A stretch of DNA of 12,740 bases from JAVJPJ01 sp040217295 (GTDB lineage Bacteria; Pseudomonadota; Alphaproteobacteria; Rhodobacterales; Rhodobacteraceae): the NCBI GenBank assembly GCA_964460185.1, contig CAYWTM010000100.1:1-12740 (forward strand), given 5' to 3'. Each line of letters starts with the position of its first letter. The stretch's first letter is position 1. The position numbers and the translations under genes are program-made. The notes under the pieces were generated by a model. It was not told where the DNA came from. It ran no database searches and saw nothing but the letters and a program-made list of their open reading frames with translations. Below, in pieces: positions 1-6,800 of the stretch.

Positions 1-822
1 GGTAAAGACCCCGTAAAGCCCCGTCAGCACCGCGCCGACCGCAGCCCCTTCGGTGGGCGTGAACAGGGCCTGCACCCCGTCCTGGGTCCAGTCCCAATCG
101 GCCGCGATGCCACCCATCACGAGACCGAAGATCACCACCACCGGCCAGATCCCCGCCAGCGTCTTCATCCGGGTCGCCATCGGCACACGTTCGGCCGTGG
201 TGGCCGACCCGGGGCGCACCCGCACATAGATCGCCACCGTCAGCATGTATCCCAGGGCGGCCAGAATGCCGGGGATCAGCGCCGCCACGAACATCTTGAC
301 GATGTTTTGCTGCGCCAGGATCGCGTAGATCACCAGGATGATGGACGGCGGGATCAAGATGCCAAGCGTGCCGCCCGCCGCCAGAACGCCCGTCGACAGC
401 GCGTCGGAATAGCCCCGCTTGCGCATCTCGGGAAGGGCCACCTGCCCCATGGTCGAGGCCGTGGCAAGCGATGAGCCACACACCGCGCCAAACCCCGCAC
501 ACGCGCCGACGGCGGCCATCGCCACGCCACCCTTTCGATGCCCGAGCCAATCCGAGGCCGCCTGAAACAAGGCCCCCGACATCCCCGACTTCGTGGCGAA
601 CTGCCCCATCAGCAAGAACAGCGGTACAATGGAAAGGTTATAGTTCTTGAACGTGTCGTAGGTCAGCGTCTTGAGCTGGCTCAACGTGGCCGAGGGACGC
701 CCCAGAACCATCCACGTGCCCACGAACCCGGTCACCGCCATCGCCACACCGATGGGCACACGCAGAAAGATCGCCAGAAGCATCAGGGCAAAGGCCGCCA
801 GCGCCAATTCAAGACCGGTCAT
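1..822 (-). CDS. dctM: TRAP transporter large permease DctM (3' end cut off by window)
   Basis: This is the large membrane subunit of a tripartite ATP-independent periplasmic (TRAP) transporter. In this family it forms the cation-coupled translocation path in the inner membrane. The 274 visible codons stay open to the window edge, and a full DctM is about 425-450 residues, so roughly the last third is missing. The translation starts MTGLELALAA, is strongly hydrophobic, and carries family hallmarks: NLSIVPLFLLMGQF, a glycine/alanine-rich stretch GACAGFGAVCGSS, and GTLGILIPPS. A Shine-Dalgarno GGAGG (complement of 830-834) lies seven bases before the ATG, which fixes the start. Its ATG overlaps the dctQ stop as ATGA (819-822), the usual translational coupling of the two permease subunits. 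The substrate cannot be read from the sequence. Confidence 0.95.
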   Translation of the reverse strand, partial: MTGLELALAAFALMLLAIFLRVPIGVAMAVTGFVGTWMVLGRPSATLSQLKTLTYDTFKNYNLSIVPLFLLMGQFATKSGMSGALFQAASDWLGHRKGGVAMAAVGACAGFGAVCGSSLATASTMGQVALPEMRKRGYSDALSTGVLAAGGTLGILIPPSIILVIYAILAQQNIVKMFVAALIPGILAALGYMLTVAIYVRVRPGSATTAERVPMATRMKTLAGIWPVVVIFGLVMGGIAADWDWTQDGVQALFTPTEGAAVGAVLTGLYGVFT

Positions 823-1409
823 GCCATGCCCTCCTGCCCGTCCAGCACCCAGTTGAGCGAGCGCCAGACCGTGTAAACCGCCGTCACAAAGAACAACACC
901 GCCCCGATCAGCGCCATCCCGTAGGGCATCCAGACCGGGATCGCCAACTCATAGGTCGTTTCGGGAAAGAAGGGCCGCGATCCGAATCCGAAAACGCCGC
1001 GGACAGCATCGGAGCCATAGGGAAACTTCTCGCCGAATCCGAGCCACAACCGCCAGGCGATGACATAGGCGACCGTGGCCAGAAGCACGTCGCCGACCAG
1101 GCCCGAAAACGCCTTGAGCCGTGGTGGAAGGGCCTGCACCACGACATCGACCGCGACATGCCCGCGCTTGAGCTGGCACCATGGCAGGAACGCGAACACC
1201 GCGATGGCGGTGCCGGCCTCGACCAGCTCGTAATCACCGCGTATGGGCGACAGGAACAGCCAGCCATCCAGCTGCCGCCCGATGATGGATGCGCACACCA
1301 TCAAGGCGATCAGCGTCAGCATCACACCGCCACCATAGGCCATGATTCGCGCAATCGCCTCGACCATGCGGCCGACCCTTGCCTGCGCACCGGGTGCCAA
1401 AGCTGCCAT
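819..1409 (-). CDS. dctQ: TRAP transporter small permease DctQ
   Basis: This is the small four-helix membrane subunit of the TRAP transporter, the partner of DctM. The 196-residue product has hydrophobic segments at about residues 22-44, 61-80, 100-124 and 157-182. The stretch from LPWCQLKRGHVAVDV (about 75-89) matches the usual DctQ pattern of a helix followed by a basic, then D/V-rich segment. The length is typical for the family. The start at 1409 has only a weak purine-rich leader (GGGGCGGGA). An internal ATG at 1367 (MVEAIARIM) is a possible alternative that would still keep all four helices. The gene begins 40 bases after the monooxygenase stop and ends in a 4-base ATGA overlap with dctM, so all three are probably on one message. 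Confidence 0.92.
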   Translation of the reverse strand: MAALAPGAQARVGRMVEAIARIMAYGGGVMLTLIALMVCASIIGRQLDGWLFLSPIRGDYELVEAGTAIAVFAFLPWCQLKRGHVAVDVVVQALPPRLKAFSGLVGDVLLATVAYVIAWRLWLGFGEKFPYGSDAVRGVFGFGSRPFFPETTYELAIPVWMPYGMALIGAVLFFVTAVYTVWRSLNWVLDGQEGMA

Positions 1410-1449
1410 ATGTATCCCGCCCCTTCGCCCTCTGCCCTGTTGTCCGCGT

Positions 1450-2700
1450 CTAAAGATCCATCAACGCGGGTCGCGCATTGAGCGCTTCTATGTTCATGCC
1501 CGCGATGGCCTTGTAGGCCGATGCGGCCCGTTCCAGTTCGTCCAGGCTCATCACGTCCTCGATCCGCTCAAAGCCCTTCGGCGCCCGCGCGGCAACCTCG
1601 TCCAGTACCTTGTCGGGGCCATCGTTGCGATTGGCAAGAACGACCTTGTTGGCCGGCACCCGGCGGTCGTCGTCATAGGCCTCGAGCGCACGGGCGGTCG
1701 GGCCATGGCGGCGGATCTCGCGGGCCAGAACGCGGGCATCGAGGATCGACTGGCTCGCCCCGTTGGACCCGATGGGATACATCGCATGGGCTGCGTCACC
1801 CAAAAGCGTGACACGCCCATGGCTCCAGCGAGGCAGCGGGTCACGATCCACCATCGGATATTCCCAGACCCGTTCGGCATTTTCGATCACCCAGGGGATA
1901 TCCAGCCAGTCAAATCGCCAGTCTGCGAAATGCGAGGCGAAATCCGCGATCACCCCCTCGCGCGACCAGTCTTGCTTGTTCCAGTCATAGTCGGCGGGTT
2001 TCTCGAGATCGGCGATCCAGTTGATCAAGACATTGCCATCGCCCATGTCCTCGATCGGGTAGACAACGAATTTCTGGTCCTTGCGCCCGGCCATGACGAC
2101 CGTCTTGCCCCCCAGGAAGGCCGGCCCGATGGTCACGCCGCGCCACATGATCGTGCCGCCCCAACGCGCCACGCCCTCGTCGGGGAAAAGACGTTGGCGG
2201 GTCACGGAATTGATCCCGTCGCAGCCGATCAGCACGGACGCCTCGCGGCTTTGCTTGCGCTGGCCGGTGGTCCGGTCTGTCAGATGCACGCGAAGGTGGC
2301 TTTCCCCCTGGGTCCAGCCATCCAGCGCCGTTGCGGTTTCGATGACATCACCGGCGCGATCCAGCAAGGTGCGCAGCAACAGCATCTGCAACCCGCCCCG
2401 GTGCAGCGAATATTGCGGCCACCTGTAGCCTGCGCCAATCCCGCGCGCCTCGTCCCAGATCGGTTTGCCCTGCGCCGAGACATACGCAAGCGCCCCGGTC
2501 CGGATGCCAAGCTTGTCCAGTTCCGGTTCGAGCCCCAGCTCGAACAACTCTCGCACGGCATGGGGCTGAAGGTTGATGCCCACGCCCATCGGTCGGATGT
2601 CGCGCACGGATTCCACGATGCGAAACGGCACGCCCGCCTGGTGCAGCGACAGGCCCAGGGCCAGCCCGCCTATGCCCGCGCCTGCGATCAATACGGTCAT
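1450..2700 (-). CDS. FAD-dependent monooxygenase, PhzS-like
   Basis: This is a class A flavoprotein monooxygenase (aromatic hydroxylase fold), 416 residues, expected to be a cytoplasmic NAD(P)H-dependent enzyme. Seen in the sequence: the N-terminal dinucleotide-binding motif GAGIGG (residues 7-12) with an acidic residue, E30, ending the second strand; the DG motif CDG (160-162); and the FAD ribityl-binding GD motif LLGDAAHAMYPIGSNGASQ (299-317). GVGINLQPHAV, the SLHRG segment, TIMWRG and YPMVDRDPLP closely resemble the phenazine enzyme PhzS as I remember it. No other phenazine genes are present, so a different, probably aromatic or heterocyclic, substrate is inferred. The start at 2700 is chosen because GGAGAG lies seven bases upstream. 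ATG at 2718 and TTG at 2763 are in-frame alternatives that would put extra residues before the FAD motif. It lies between dctP and dctQ, which links it to the imported compound. Confidence 0.88.
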   Translation of the reverse strand: MTVLIAGAGIGGLALGLSLHQAGVPFRIVESVRDIRPMGVGINLQPHAVRELFELGLEPELDKLGIRTGALAYVSAQGKPIWDEARGIGAGYRWPQYSLHRGGLQMLLLRTLLDRAGDVIETATALDGWTQGESHLRVHLTDRTTGQRKQSREASVLIGCDGINSVTRQRLFPDEGVARWGGTIMWRGVTIGPAFLGGKTVVMAGRKDQKFVVYPIEDMGDGNVLINWIADLEKPADYDWNKQDWSREGVIADFASHFADWRFDWLDIPWVIENAERVWEYPMVDRDPLPRWSHGRVTLLGDAAHAMYPIGSNGASQSILDARVLAREIRRHGPTARALEAYDDDRRVPANKVVLANRNDGPDKVLDEVAARAPKGFERIEDVMSLDELERAASAYKAIAGMNIEALNARPALMDL

Positions 2701-2743
2701 TATTGCTCTCTCCGACATGGAAACGCCGGCCCGAAGTGTCACC

Positions 2744-2794
2744 CCCGGACCGGCGCCGATCAAGTGGTCCGGGCGCTCCTCCCCCGCCCGGACC
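2744..2794 (-). promoter_or_regulatory. Alternative stem-loops between dctP and the monooxygenase
   Basis: A perfect 10-base inverted repeat, GGTCCGGGCG (2766-2775) and CGCCCGGACC (2785-2794), encloses a 9-base loop. Written in the direction of transcription (minus strand), the loop reads GGGGAGGAG. A third segment, CCCGGACC at 2744-2751, is complementary to 2766-2773, so the central arm can pair with either neighbour but not both. No T-run follows, so this is not a standard intrinsic terminator. Likely roles are protection of the dctP 3' end, giving more binding protein than permease, or attenuation of the downstream genes. The pairing is read from the sequence; the function is inference. 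Confidence 0.5.
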
Positions 2795-2814
2795 TGGCCG
2801 CTCGCGGGTCGCGA

Positions 2815-3876
2815 TTACATCGCATCACCGACGTGCCGTGCCATTGCAGCGGTCGCATCATCGAACAATTGCTGACCGTCAAGACCAAGGCCGTTCATCT
2901 CTTCGATCCAGGCCGTAACGACCTCCTGGCCAAGGGCGCGGATTTCATCCAGCGGCGCGCCGTCCATGGTCACGATGGTATTGCCGCGTGCCGTTATGGC
3001 TTCCTCGGCGATGGTGTCGCCCTGGTCCATGGCCGCGCCGGCCGCAGCCGACGTCTCGATGCCGGAATGCGCGTCGATGATGGCGCGCAGGTCATCGGGC
3101 AGACCTTCGTAGACGTCCTTGTTCATGCCCCAGATGAAGAACGTGTTGTACAGCGACCGGTCGCCACCGACCTGGGTGTGATAGGTGGCCAGTTCCTCGA
3201 CGCGCAGCGATGGCACAACTTCCCACGGGATCACGCCGCCATCGACGACACCCCGGCTCAACGCCTCGGGGAAGGCCGGAACCGGCATGCCCACGGGTGT
3301 TGCGCCCATCCGTTCCAGCAGCGCATTGGCCTGACGTGACGGTCCGCGCAGTTGCATGCCATCCAGATCGGCCGCGCTTTCAACCGCGCCGCCGGTCATG
3401 TGGATGACGCCGGGGCCATGCACATGGACGGCAAGCACGTGAATATCGCCGAAACGGCTGCCGATCAGGTGCTGTTGGGAATACTCCCACGCCGCACGGG
3501 AGGACGCCTCGGCATTCATCAGGGTCATGAACGGAAGCTCGATCGCCTCGGCCTCGGGGAACCGCCCGGGGGTATAGGCCGGAAGCGCCCAACCGCAATC
3601 GATCACGCCATCGCGGATCTGATCGTATAGCGCCGGCGGGGCACCGCCCAGTTGCATGGCGGGATACAGTTCAACGTCGATCCGTCCGCCCGAAGCCTCC
3701 TCGACCGACGCCGCCCATGGTTCCATGAAGAAGCGTGGGACCGACCCCATCGGCGGCAGAAAATGCTGACAGCGCAACGTGACTTCGGCCTGCGCCGAGG
3801 CCGCGGTAGCCCCGATGCTCAGTGCCATTCCAAAAGCGGCAAACCCCATGGCTGCCGCGCCAAGTGTCTTGTTCAT
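2815..3876 (-). CDS. dctP: TRAP transporter periplasmic solute-binding protein DctP
   Basis: This is the periplasmic substrate-binding subunit of the TRAP transporter, which captures the solute and delivers it to DctQM. The 353-residue product begins with a Sec signal peptide: MNK, a hydrophobic core to about residue 24, and an AxA-type cleavage site near residues 26-30 (ATAASAQA). The mature chain has the DctP pattern: VTLRCQHFLPP near the N-terminus, a G-rich DQIRDGVIDCGWALPAYTPGRFP block, and MQLRGPSRQANALLERMGA, whose R177 sits where the family has its conserved carboxylate-binding arginine. GVVDGGVIPWEV (209-220) contributes a tryptophan, W218, at the pocket region. The start at 3876 is set by GGGAGGA five bases upstream. 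It is the first gene of the leftward operon. By family knowledge the ligand is probably an organic acid; its identity is not visible. Confidence 0.94.
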   Translation of the reverse strand: MNKTLGAAAMGFAAFGMALSIGATAASAQAEVTLRCQHFLPPMGSVPRFFMEPWAASVEEASGGRIDVELYPAMQLGGAPPALYDQIRDGVIDCGWALPAYTPGRFPEAEAIELPFMTLMNAEASSRAAWEYSQQHLIGSRFGDIHVLAVHVHGPGVIHMTGGAVESAADLDGMQLRGPSRQANALLERMGATPVGMPVPAFPEALSRGVVDGGVIPWEVVPSLRVEELATYHTQVGGDRSLYNTFFIWGMNKDVYEGLPDDLRAIIDAHSGIETSAAAGAAMDQGDTIAEEAITARGNTIVTMDGAPLDEIRALGQEVVTAWIEEMNGLGLDGQQLFDDATAAMARHVGDAM

Positions 3877-3890
3877 TGCGATCCTCCCTG

Positions 3891-3909
3891 GTCCGGGCCC
3901 CGCCCGGAC
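3891..3909 (-). promoter_or_regulatory. Stem-loop in the dctP leader
   Basis: The inverted repeat GTCCGGGC (3891-3898) and GCCCGGAC (3902-3909) is separated by three bases. It sits just upstream of the dctP ribosome binding site. Its arms are the same sequence as the arms of the hairpin after dctP (2766-2794), so similar elements bracket the gene. It could be an RNA structure affecting translation or stability, or a protein-binding palindrome. The different spacers (3 versus 9 bases) favour RNA structure over a single operator type. Confidence 0.4.
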
Positions 3910-3976
3910 ATCCCCTTTCGAACAGAGCAGACCTCCTGCGCGCACGGCATTCTCATGATGCCTGATATTGCAGCAG

Positions 3977-3990
3977 ATCACCCCCGTGAT
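3977..3990. promoter_or_regulatory. Inverted repeat ATCAC-N4-GTGAT upstream of dctP
   Basis: A perfect 5-base inverted repeat, ATCAC (3977-3981) and GTGAT (3986-3990), spaced by CCCC, lies about 100 bases before the dctP start. It is in the 253-base divergent region between dctP and exoD (3877-4129). It has the look of an operator for a dimeric regulator. No regulator gene lies next to it, and I cannot assign a convincing promoter for either gene. The rest of that region shows only the leader stem-loop and the two ribosome binding sites. A 5-base repeat can occur by chance. Confidence 0.25.
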
Positions 3991-4129
3991 GGGAAATACC
4001 CTTACCGCTCGGCATGCATTTGTCACCCGTTTTTTGCCGCGCAGGTGGATGAGAACGCCCTCACGGCTTGACCCTCACGGCCCGATACGCCATCGCCAAG
4101 CGAAACGCCCGCCACCCGGAGGCAACACA

Positions 4130-4744
4130 ATGACGGCGCACCCCGATGAGGCGATGGCGATTTCGCAGCGGCTCTCCAAACTTGCAGAAGATGTCGATGG
4201 CGACACGGCCACGCTCGGCTGGATCCTGACGCAACTGCACGAACGCGCCTTTGGCCTGTTTCTGCTGGTGCTGGCGCTGCCGTGCTGCATCCCGTTCCTT
4301 TACGGTGTTCCACAGGTCGTCGCCCTGCCGCTGATGTTCGTGGCCACGCAGATGCTGATCGGGCGCAGCGTGCCGTGGCTGCCCGCCAAACTCGGCGCGC
4401 GGGTGGTGTCGAAGGACGCGCTGACAAACCTCGCCCACCGCGCGGGCCCGTGGCTGCGCCGGATCGAGGCGCTCAGCCGCCCGCGGCTGGTGGCGCTGAC
4501 GCATGCGCCCCTGAACCGGGTCGTGGGTCTGGCCCTGGTGCTGTTCAGCGCGTCGATCCTGGTGCCCCTGCCGCTGACCAACACGGTTCCGGCGGTCGCG
4601 GTCGTGTTGATCGCGATGGGTCTGCTGCAGCGCGACGGAGTTCTGATCGTTCTGGGCGGGTTGCTCGGCACGACGTGGATTGCATCGCTGGTTTTTGCCG
4701 GGGCCAGCCTGATCAGCCTGATCCGGGCCTGGCTCGGCCTGTGA
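4130..4744 (+). CDS. exoD: ExoD-family exopolysaccharide synthesis membrane protein
   Basis: A 204-residue integral membrane protein of the ExoD family. The founding member in Sinorhizobium meliloti affects exopolysaccharide production and alkali tolerance; the biochemical activity is unknown. The layout fits the family: a soluble N-terminal helix with TLGWILTQLHERAFGLFLLVLALP (about 28-51), a proline-rich turn CCIPFLYGVPQVVALPLMF, an amphipathic middle (about 85-125), then hydrophobic segments at about 130-147, 153-167 and 170-195 with the conserved LPLTNTVPA (147-155). The start at 4130 is set by GGAGG seven bases upstream. Frames open further upstream lack such a site. No polysaccharide genes are adjacent, so the name reflects the family, not a proven role here. 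dsbB follows after 82 bases and could be co-transcribed. Confidence 0.88.
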   Translation: MTAHPDEAMAISQRLSKLAEDVDGDTATLGWILTQLHERAFGLFLLVLALPCCIPFLYGVPQVVALPLMFVATQMLIGRSVPWLPAKLGARVVSKDALTNLAHRAGPWLRRIEALSRPRLVALTHAPLNRVVGLALVLFSASILVPLPLTNTVPAVAVVLIAMGLLQRDGVLIVLGGLLGTTWIASLVFAGASLISLIRAWLGL

Positions 4745-4826
4745 CGGCGGATCGCGCACCGGCCTTGCGCCGCTTGCACGGGTCGTTAGATATCACGCAG
4801 CCACCGACCCAATGAGGGACCGCACC

Positions 4827-5330
4827 ATGCTCCAGATGCTTGTCACGCCGACCCGCCGTACTTTGATCGCGCTGGCCGGTCTCGGCTCCGCCGTGATCTT
4901 GCTGAGCGCGTTCGGGTTCCAGTATCTCGGTGGCCTTGCGCCATGCGTCATGTGCCTTTGGCAACGCTGGCCCCACGCCGCCGCGATCGTTCTGGGGGCG
5001 GTTGGCGCGGTGATCCCTTCGGCAATCATCGCGGCCCTTGGCGCGCTCAGCATGATCGGGAACGCGGGCATCGCGTTGTATCACACCGGGGTGGAACGCG
5101 ACTGGTGGGACGGCCCGAACACCTGCGGCCAGTCCGCGGCACAGGATCTGTCATCCCTGTCGGCTTCCGCGCTGCTCGATACCAGCACGGGCCCGCAACT
5201 GGTCCTGTGCGATCAGGTCGCGTGGTCGATGTTCGGCCTGTCCATGGCGTCATGGAACGGGATCGCATGCCTTGTGCTGGCCGGCATCTGGATCATGGGC
5301 CTGCGCGCCCGCCGCCCCGGCGCCGCCTAG
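4827..5330 (+). CDS. dsbB: Disulfide bond formation protein DsbB
   Basis: DsbB is the inner-membrane oxidase that re-oxidises periplasmic DsbA and passes electrons to ubiquinone. The 167-residue product has four hydrophobic segments (about 12-30, 47-63, 66-86 and 135-157). Both cysteine pairs are present: C40 and C43 in the CVMC motif of the first periplasmic loop, and C100 (NTCGQ) and C128 (LVLCDQ) in the second. R47 in CLWQRW corresponds to the conserved quinone-site arginine, and AWSMFGLSMASWN is the typical second-loop end. GAGGG eight bases before 4827 favours that ATG. An in-frame ATG at 4812 would add five residues but has no ribosome binding site. No dsbA is in the window. The stop overlaps that of the converging Lrp-type gene. 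Confidence 0.94.
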   Translation: MLQMLVTPTRRTLIALAGLGSAVILLSAFGFQYLGGLAPCVMCLWQRWPHAAAIVLGAVGAVIPSAIIAALGALSMIGNAGIALYHTGVERDWWDGPNTCGQSAAQDLSSLSASALLDTSTGPQLVLCDQVAWSMFGLSMASWNGIACLVLAGIWIMGLRARRPGAA

Positions 5331-5782
5331 CGCTTGCGCGTACCCGGACGCGTGTTCAGCAACAGGCTGGTCTCGCTCGTGTCGACGCCCGGCAGACGGC
5401 GCATTTCGAACAGGACCTGGTCCAGCGCCTCCAGTGTTTCGGTGCCGAGCTCGACGATCAGATCCCATTTGCCATTGGTTGAATGGACGTTCCGCACCGC
5501 GGGATGACCCGTCAGCCGGTGCATGATCCGCTCCGCCCCCGGCCCGGATATCGCCAGCATCATCAGGCCGCGCACCGGGGCCTCGGCCACATCTTGCGCG
5601 GTCTGCACGGTGAAGCCGCGGATCACGCCATCGGCCTGCATGCGGTCCAGTCGCGCACGAATGGTGGCCCGCGACACGCCGAACTGCGCCGCCAGATCGG
5701 ACAGGGGCGCGCGCCCATCGCGTTTCAGCGCCGCCAATAGCTGTTGATCAAGACCATCCATTCCGGCAGCATATTCCTCCAT
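5327..5782 (-). CDS. Lrp/AsnC family transcriptional regulator
   Basis: A 151-residue regulator with the two-domain layout of the Lrp/AsnC family. The N-terminal winged helix-turn-helix (about 8-60) contains LDQQLLAALKRDGRAPLSDL followed by FGVSRATIRARLDRM as recognition helix. The C-terminal RAM domain (about 68-142), which binds amino acids and drives oligomer formation, contains the NGKWDLIVEL segment. It is divergent from arginase and ornithine cyclodeaminase, so it is very likely their arginine- or ornithine-responsive regulator and probably controls itself; this is inferred from position. The start is uncertain: ATG at 5782 has no clear ribosome binding site, and ATG at 5761 (MDGLDQQ) has GGAGG 14 bases upstream, rather far. 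The stop shares CTAG (5327-5330) with the stop of the converging dsbB. Confidence 0.92.
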   Translation of the reverse strand: MEEYAAGMDGLDQQLLAALKRDGRAPLSDLAAQFGVSRATIRARLDRMQADGVIRGFTVQTAQDVAEAPVRGLMMLAISGPGAERIMHRLTGHPAVRNVHSTNGKWDLIVELGTETLEALDQVLFEMRRLPGVDTSETSLLLNTRPGTRKR

Positions 5783-5876
5783 TATGGCAAATCGACAATC
5801 ATTTTGATCACTGTGATGGCTTTAATCTGACGCATTCCGAAGGTCTTTTCTGCCAATGCAGGAAAAGGACCACCCC
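5783..5876. promoter_or_regulatory. Divergent control region of the arginine catabolic genes
   Basis: This 94-base gap separates the Lrp-type regulator from arginase and must hold both promoters. It is AT-richer than its flanks and contains a perfect palindrome with one central base, ATCAC-T-GTGAT (5807-5817), about 60 bases before the arginase start. That is the best candidate for a regulator site. AT-rich tracts around 5790-5806 and TTTAAT at 5821 lie nearby, but no convincing -35/-10 pair can be assigned. The arginase ribosome binding site (AAGGA) lies at its right end. Confidence 0.4.
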
Positions 5877-6800
5877 ATGACCACCCTCTTGATCGGTGCC
5901 CCCGTCGACAGTGGCAAGCGCGCGCGCGGCTGCATGATGGGCCCCGATGCCTTTCGCACGGCGGGCCTGTCGGAGGCCTTGCAAAGCCTTGGCCGCCCGG
6001 TCAGCGATCGCGGCAACGTCACCCCTGCCCCGATCCGCCCCGCAACCCCGTCGAACCGCCTTGTCCATGCCCTGCCGGAAACCATCGCCTGGACCGAAGC
6101 CCTGATGCAGGCCGCCGACGCCGCCATGAGCGAAGGCTTTCCCATCTTTCTGGGCGGCGATCATTCCCTGTCGCTTGGCACCGTGGCAGGTGTCGCGGCC
6201 CATGCGGCACGACACGATCGCCCGCAATTCGTGCTCTGGCTCGATGCCCATGCCGATTTCCACACCCCGCGCAGCACCATCTCGGGCAACCTGCACGGAA
6301 CGCCGCTGGCCTATGTCACCGGGCAGAACGGGTTTGACGGCTTTCCGCCTGTGCCTGCGCCTGTCCCGGCCGAAAACGTCTGCATTCTCGGCCTGCGGTC
6401 GGTGGATGGCCCAGAACAGGCCGCCCTCGGGCGCACCGCCATCGACACCCACGACATGCGCGCGATCGATGAGCACGGCATTGCGGCGCCCCTGCGCGCG
6501 TTTCTGACACGGGTGGCCGCCACCGGCGGCGCGCTGCATGTCTCGCTGGATGTCGATTTCCTCGACCCCTCCATCGCGCCCGCGGTGGGCACCACCGTGC
6601 CCGGCGGCGCCACCTTCCGCGAGGCGCATCTGGTCATGGAGATCCTGCATGACAGTGACCTGGTCACCTCGCTGGATCTGGTCGAACTGAACCCCTTTCT
6701 CGATGACCGGGGGCGCACCGCGTCCCTGATGGTGGATCTGGCGGCCTCGCTGATGGGCCGCCGCGTCTTTGACCGCCCCACACGGAGTTTCGCCGCATGA
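5877..6800 (+). CDS. rocF: Arginase
   Basis: Arginase hydrolyses L-arginine to L-ornithine and urea with a two-manganese centre in the cytoplasm. The 307-residue product has the full ureohydrolase signature: H96 in GGDHSLSLG, D123, H125 and D127 in DAHADFH, and D225 and D227 in SLDVDFLDP. H140 in SGNLHGTP and E270 in LDLVELNP match the catalytic histidine and the substrate glutamate of arginases. The SGNLHG loop and the N-terminal GAPVDSGKRARGCMMGP favour arginase over agmatinase. Position 129 is histidine where, by my recollection, animal arginases have asparagine. The start at 5877 is chosen because AAGGA lies seven bases before it; ATG at 5856 would add seven residues without a good site. 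The stop overlaps the ornithine cyclodeaminase start (ATGA, 6797-6800), and the next enzyme uses its product. Confidence 0.95.
   Translation: MTTLLIGAPVDSGKRARGCMMGPDAFRTAGLSEALQSLGRPVSDRGNVTPAPIRPATPSNRLVHALPETIAWTEALMQAADAAMSEGFPIFLGGDHSLSLGTVAGVAAHAARHDRPQFVLWLDAHADFHTPRSTISGNLHGTPLAYVTGQNGFDGFPPVPAPVPAENVCILGLRSVDGPEQAALGRTAIDTHDMRAIDEHGIAAPLRAFLTRVAATGGALHVSLDVDFLDPSIAPAVGTTVPGGATFREAHLVMEILHDSDLVTSLDLVELNPFLDDRGRTASLMVDLAASLMGRRVFDRPTRSFAA

Noticed and set aside
2761..2784. A TTG start at 2763 for the monooxygenase, using the loop GGGGAGGAG as ribosome binding site
   Set aside because: The spacing is about 12 bases and passes through a hairpin arm. It would place 21 extra residues before the FAD motif, while ATG at 2700 has an ideal site.
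2766..2794. On the plus strand the hairpin loop reads CTCCTCCCC, recalling the anti-Shine-Dalgarno loops of alphaproteobacterial CcsR-type sRNAs
   Set aside because: Those RNAs carry the motif in a characteristic stress-induced sRNA context. Here there is one copy, no visible plus-strand promoter, and it is the complement of an element in a minus-strand operon.
1342..3339. A 665-codon open frame on the plus strand opposite the monooxygenase and dctP
   Set aside because: It spans two well-supported genes on the opposite strand plus the gap between them, shows no recognisable domain, and its composition is that of an antisense shadow.
4754..4770. A small hairpin GCGCA-N7-TGCGC after exoD as a terminator
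   Set aside because: A five-base stem with no T-run, in GC-rich DNA, is expected by chance, and dsbB follows in the same direction.
5804..5817. An FNR-like site starting TTGAT before arginase
   Set aside because: The second half reads GTGAT, not ATCAA, so the FNR dyad is not met; the ATCAC-T-GTGAT palindrome explains the bases better.
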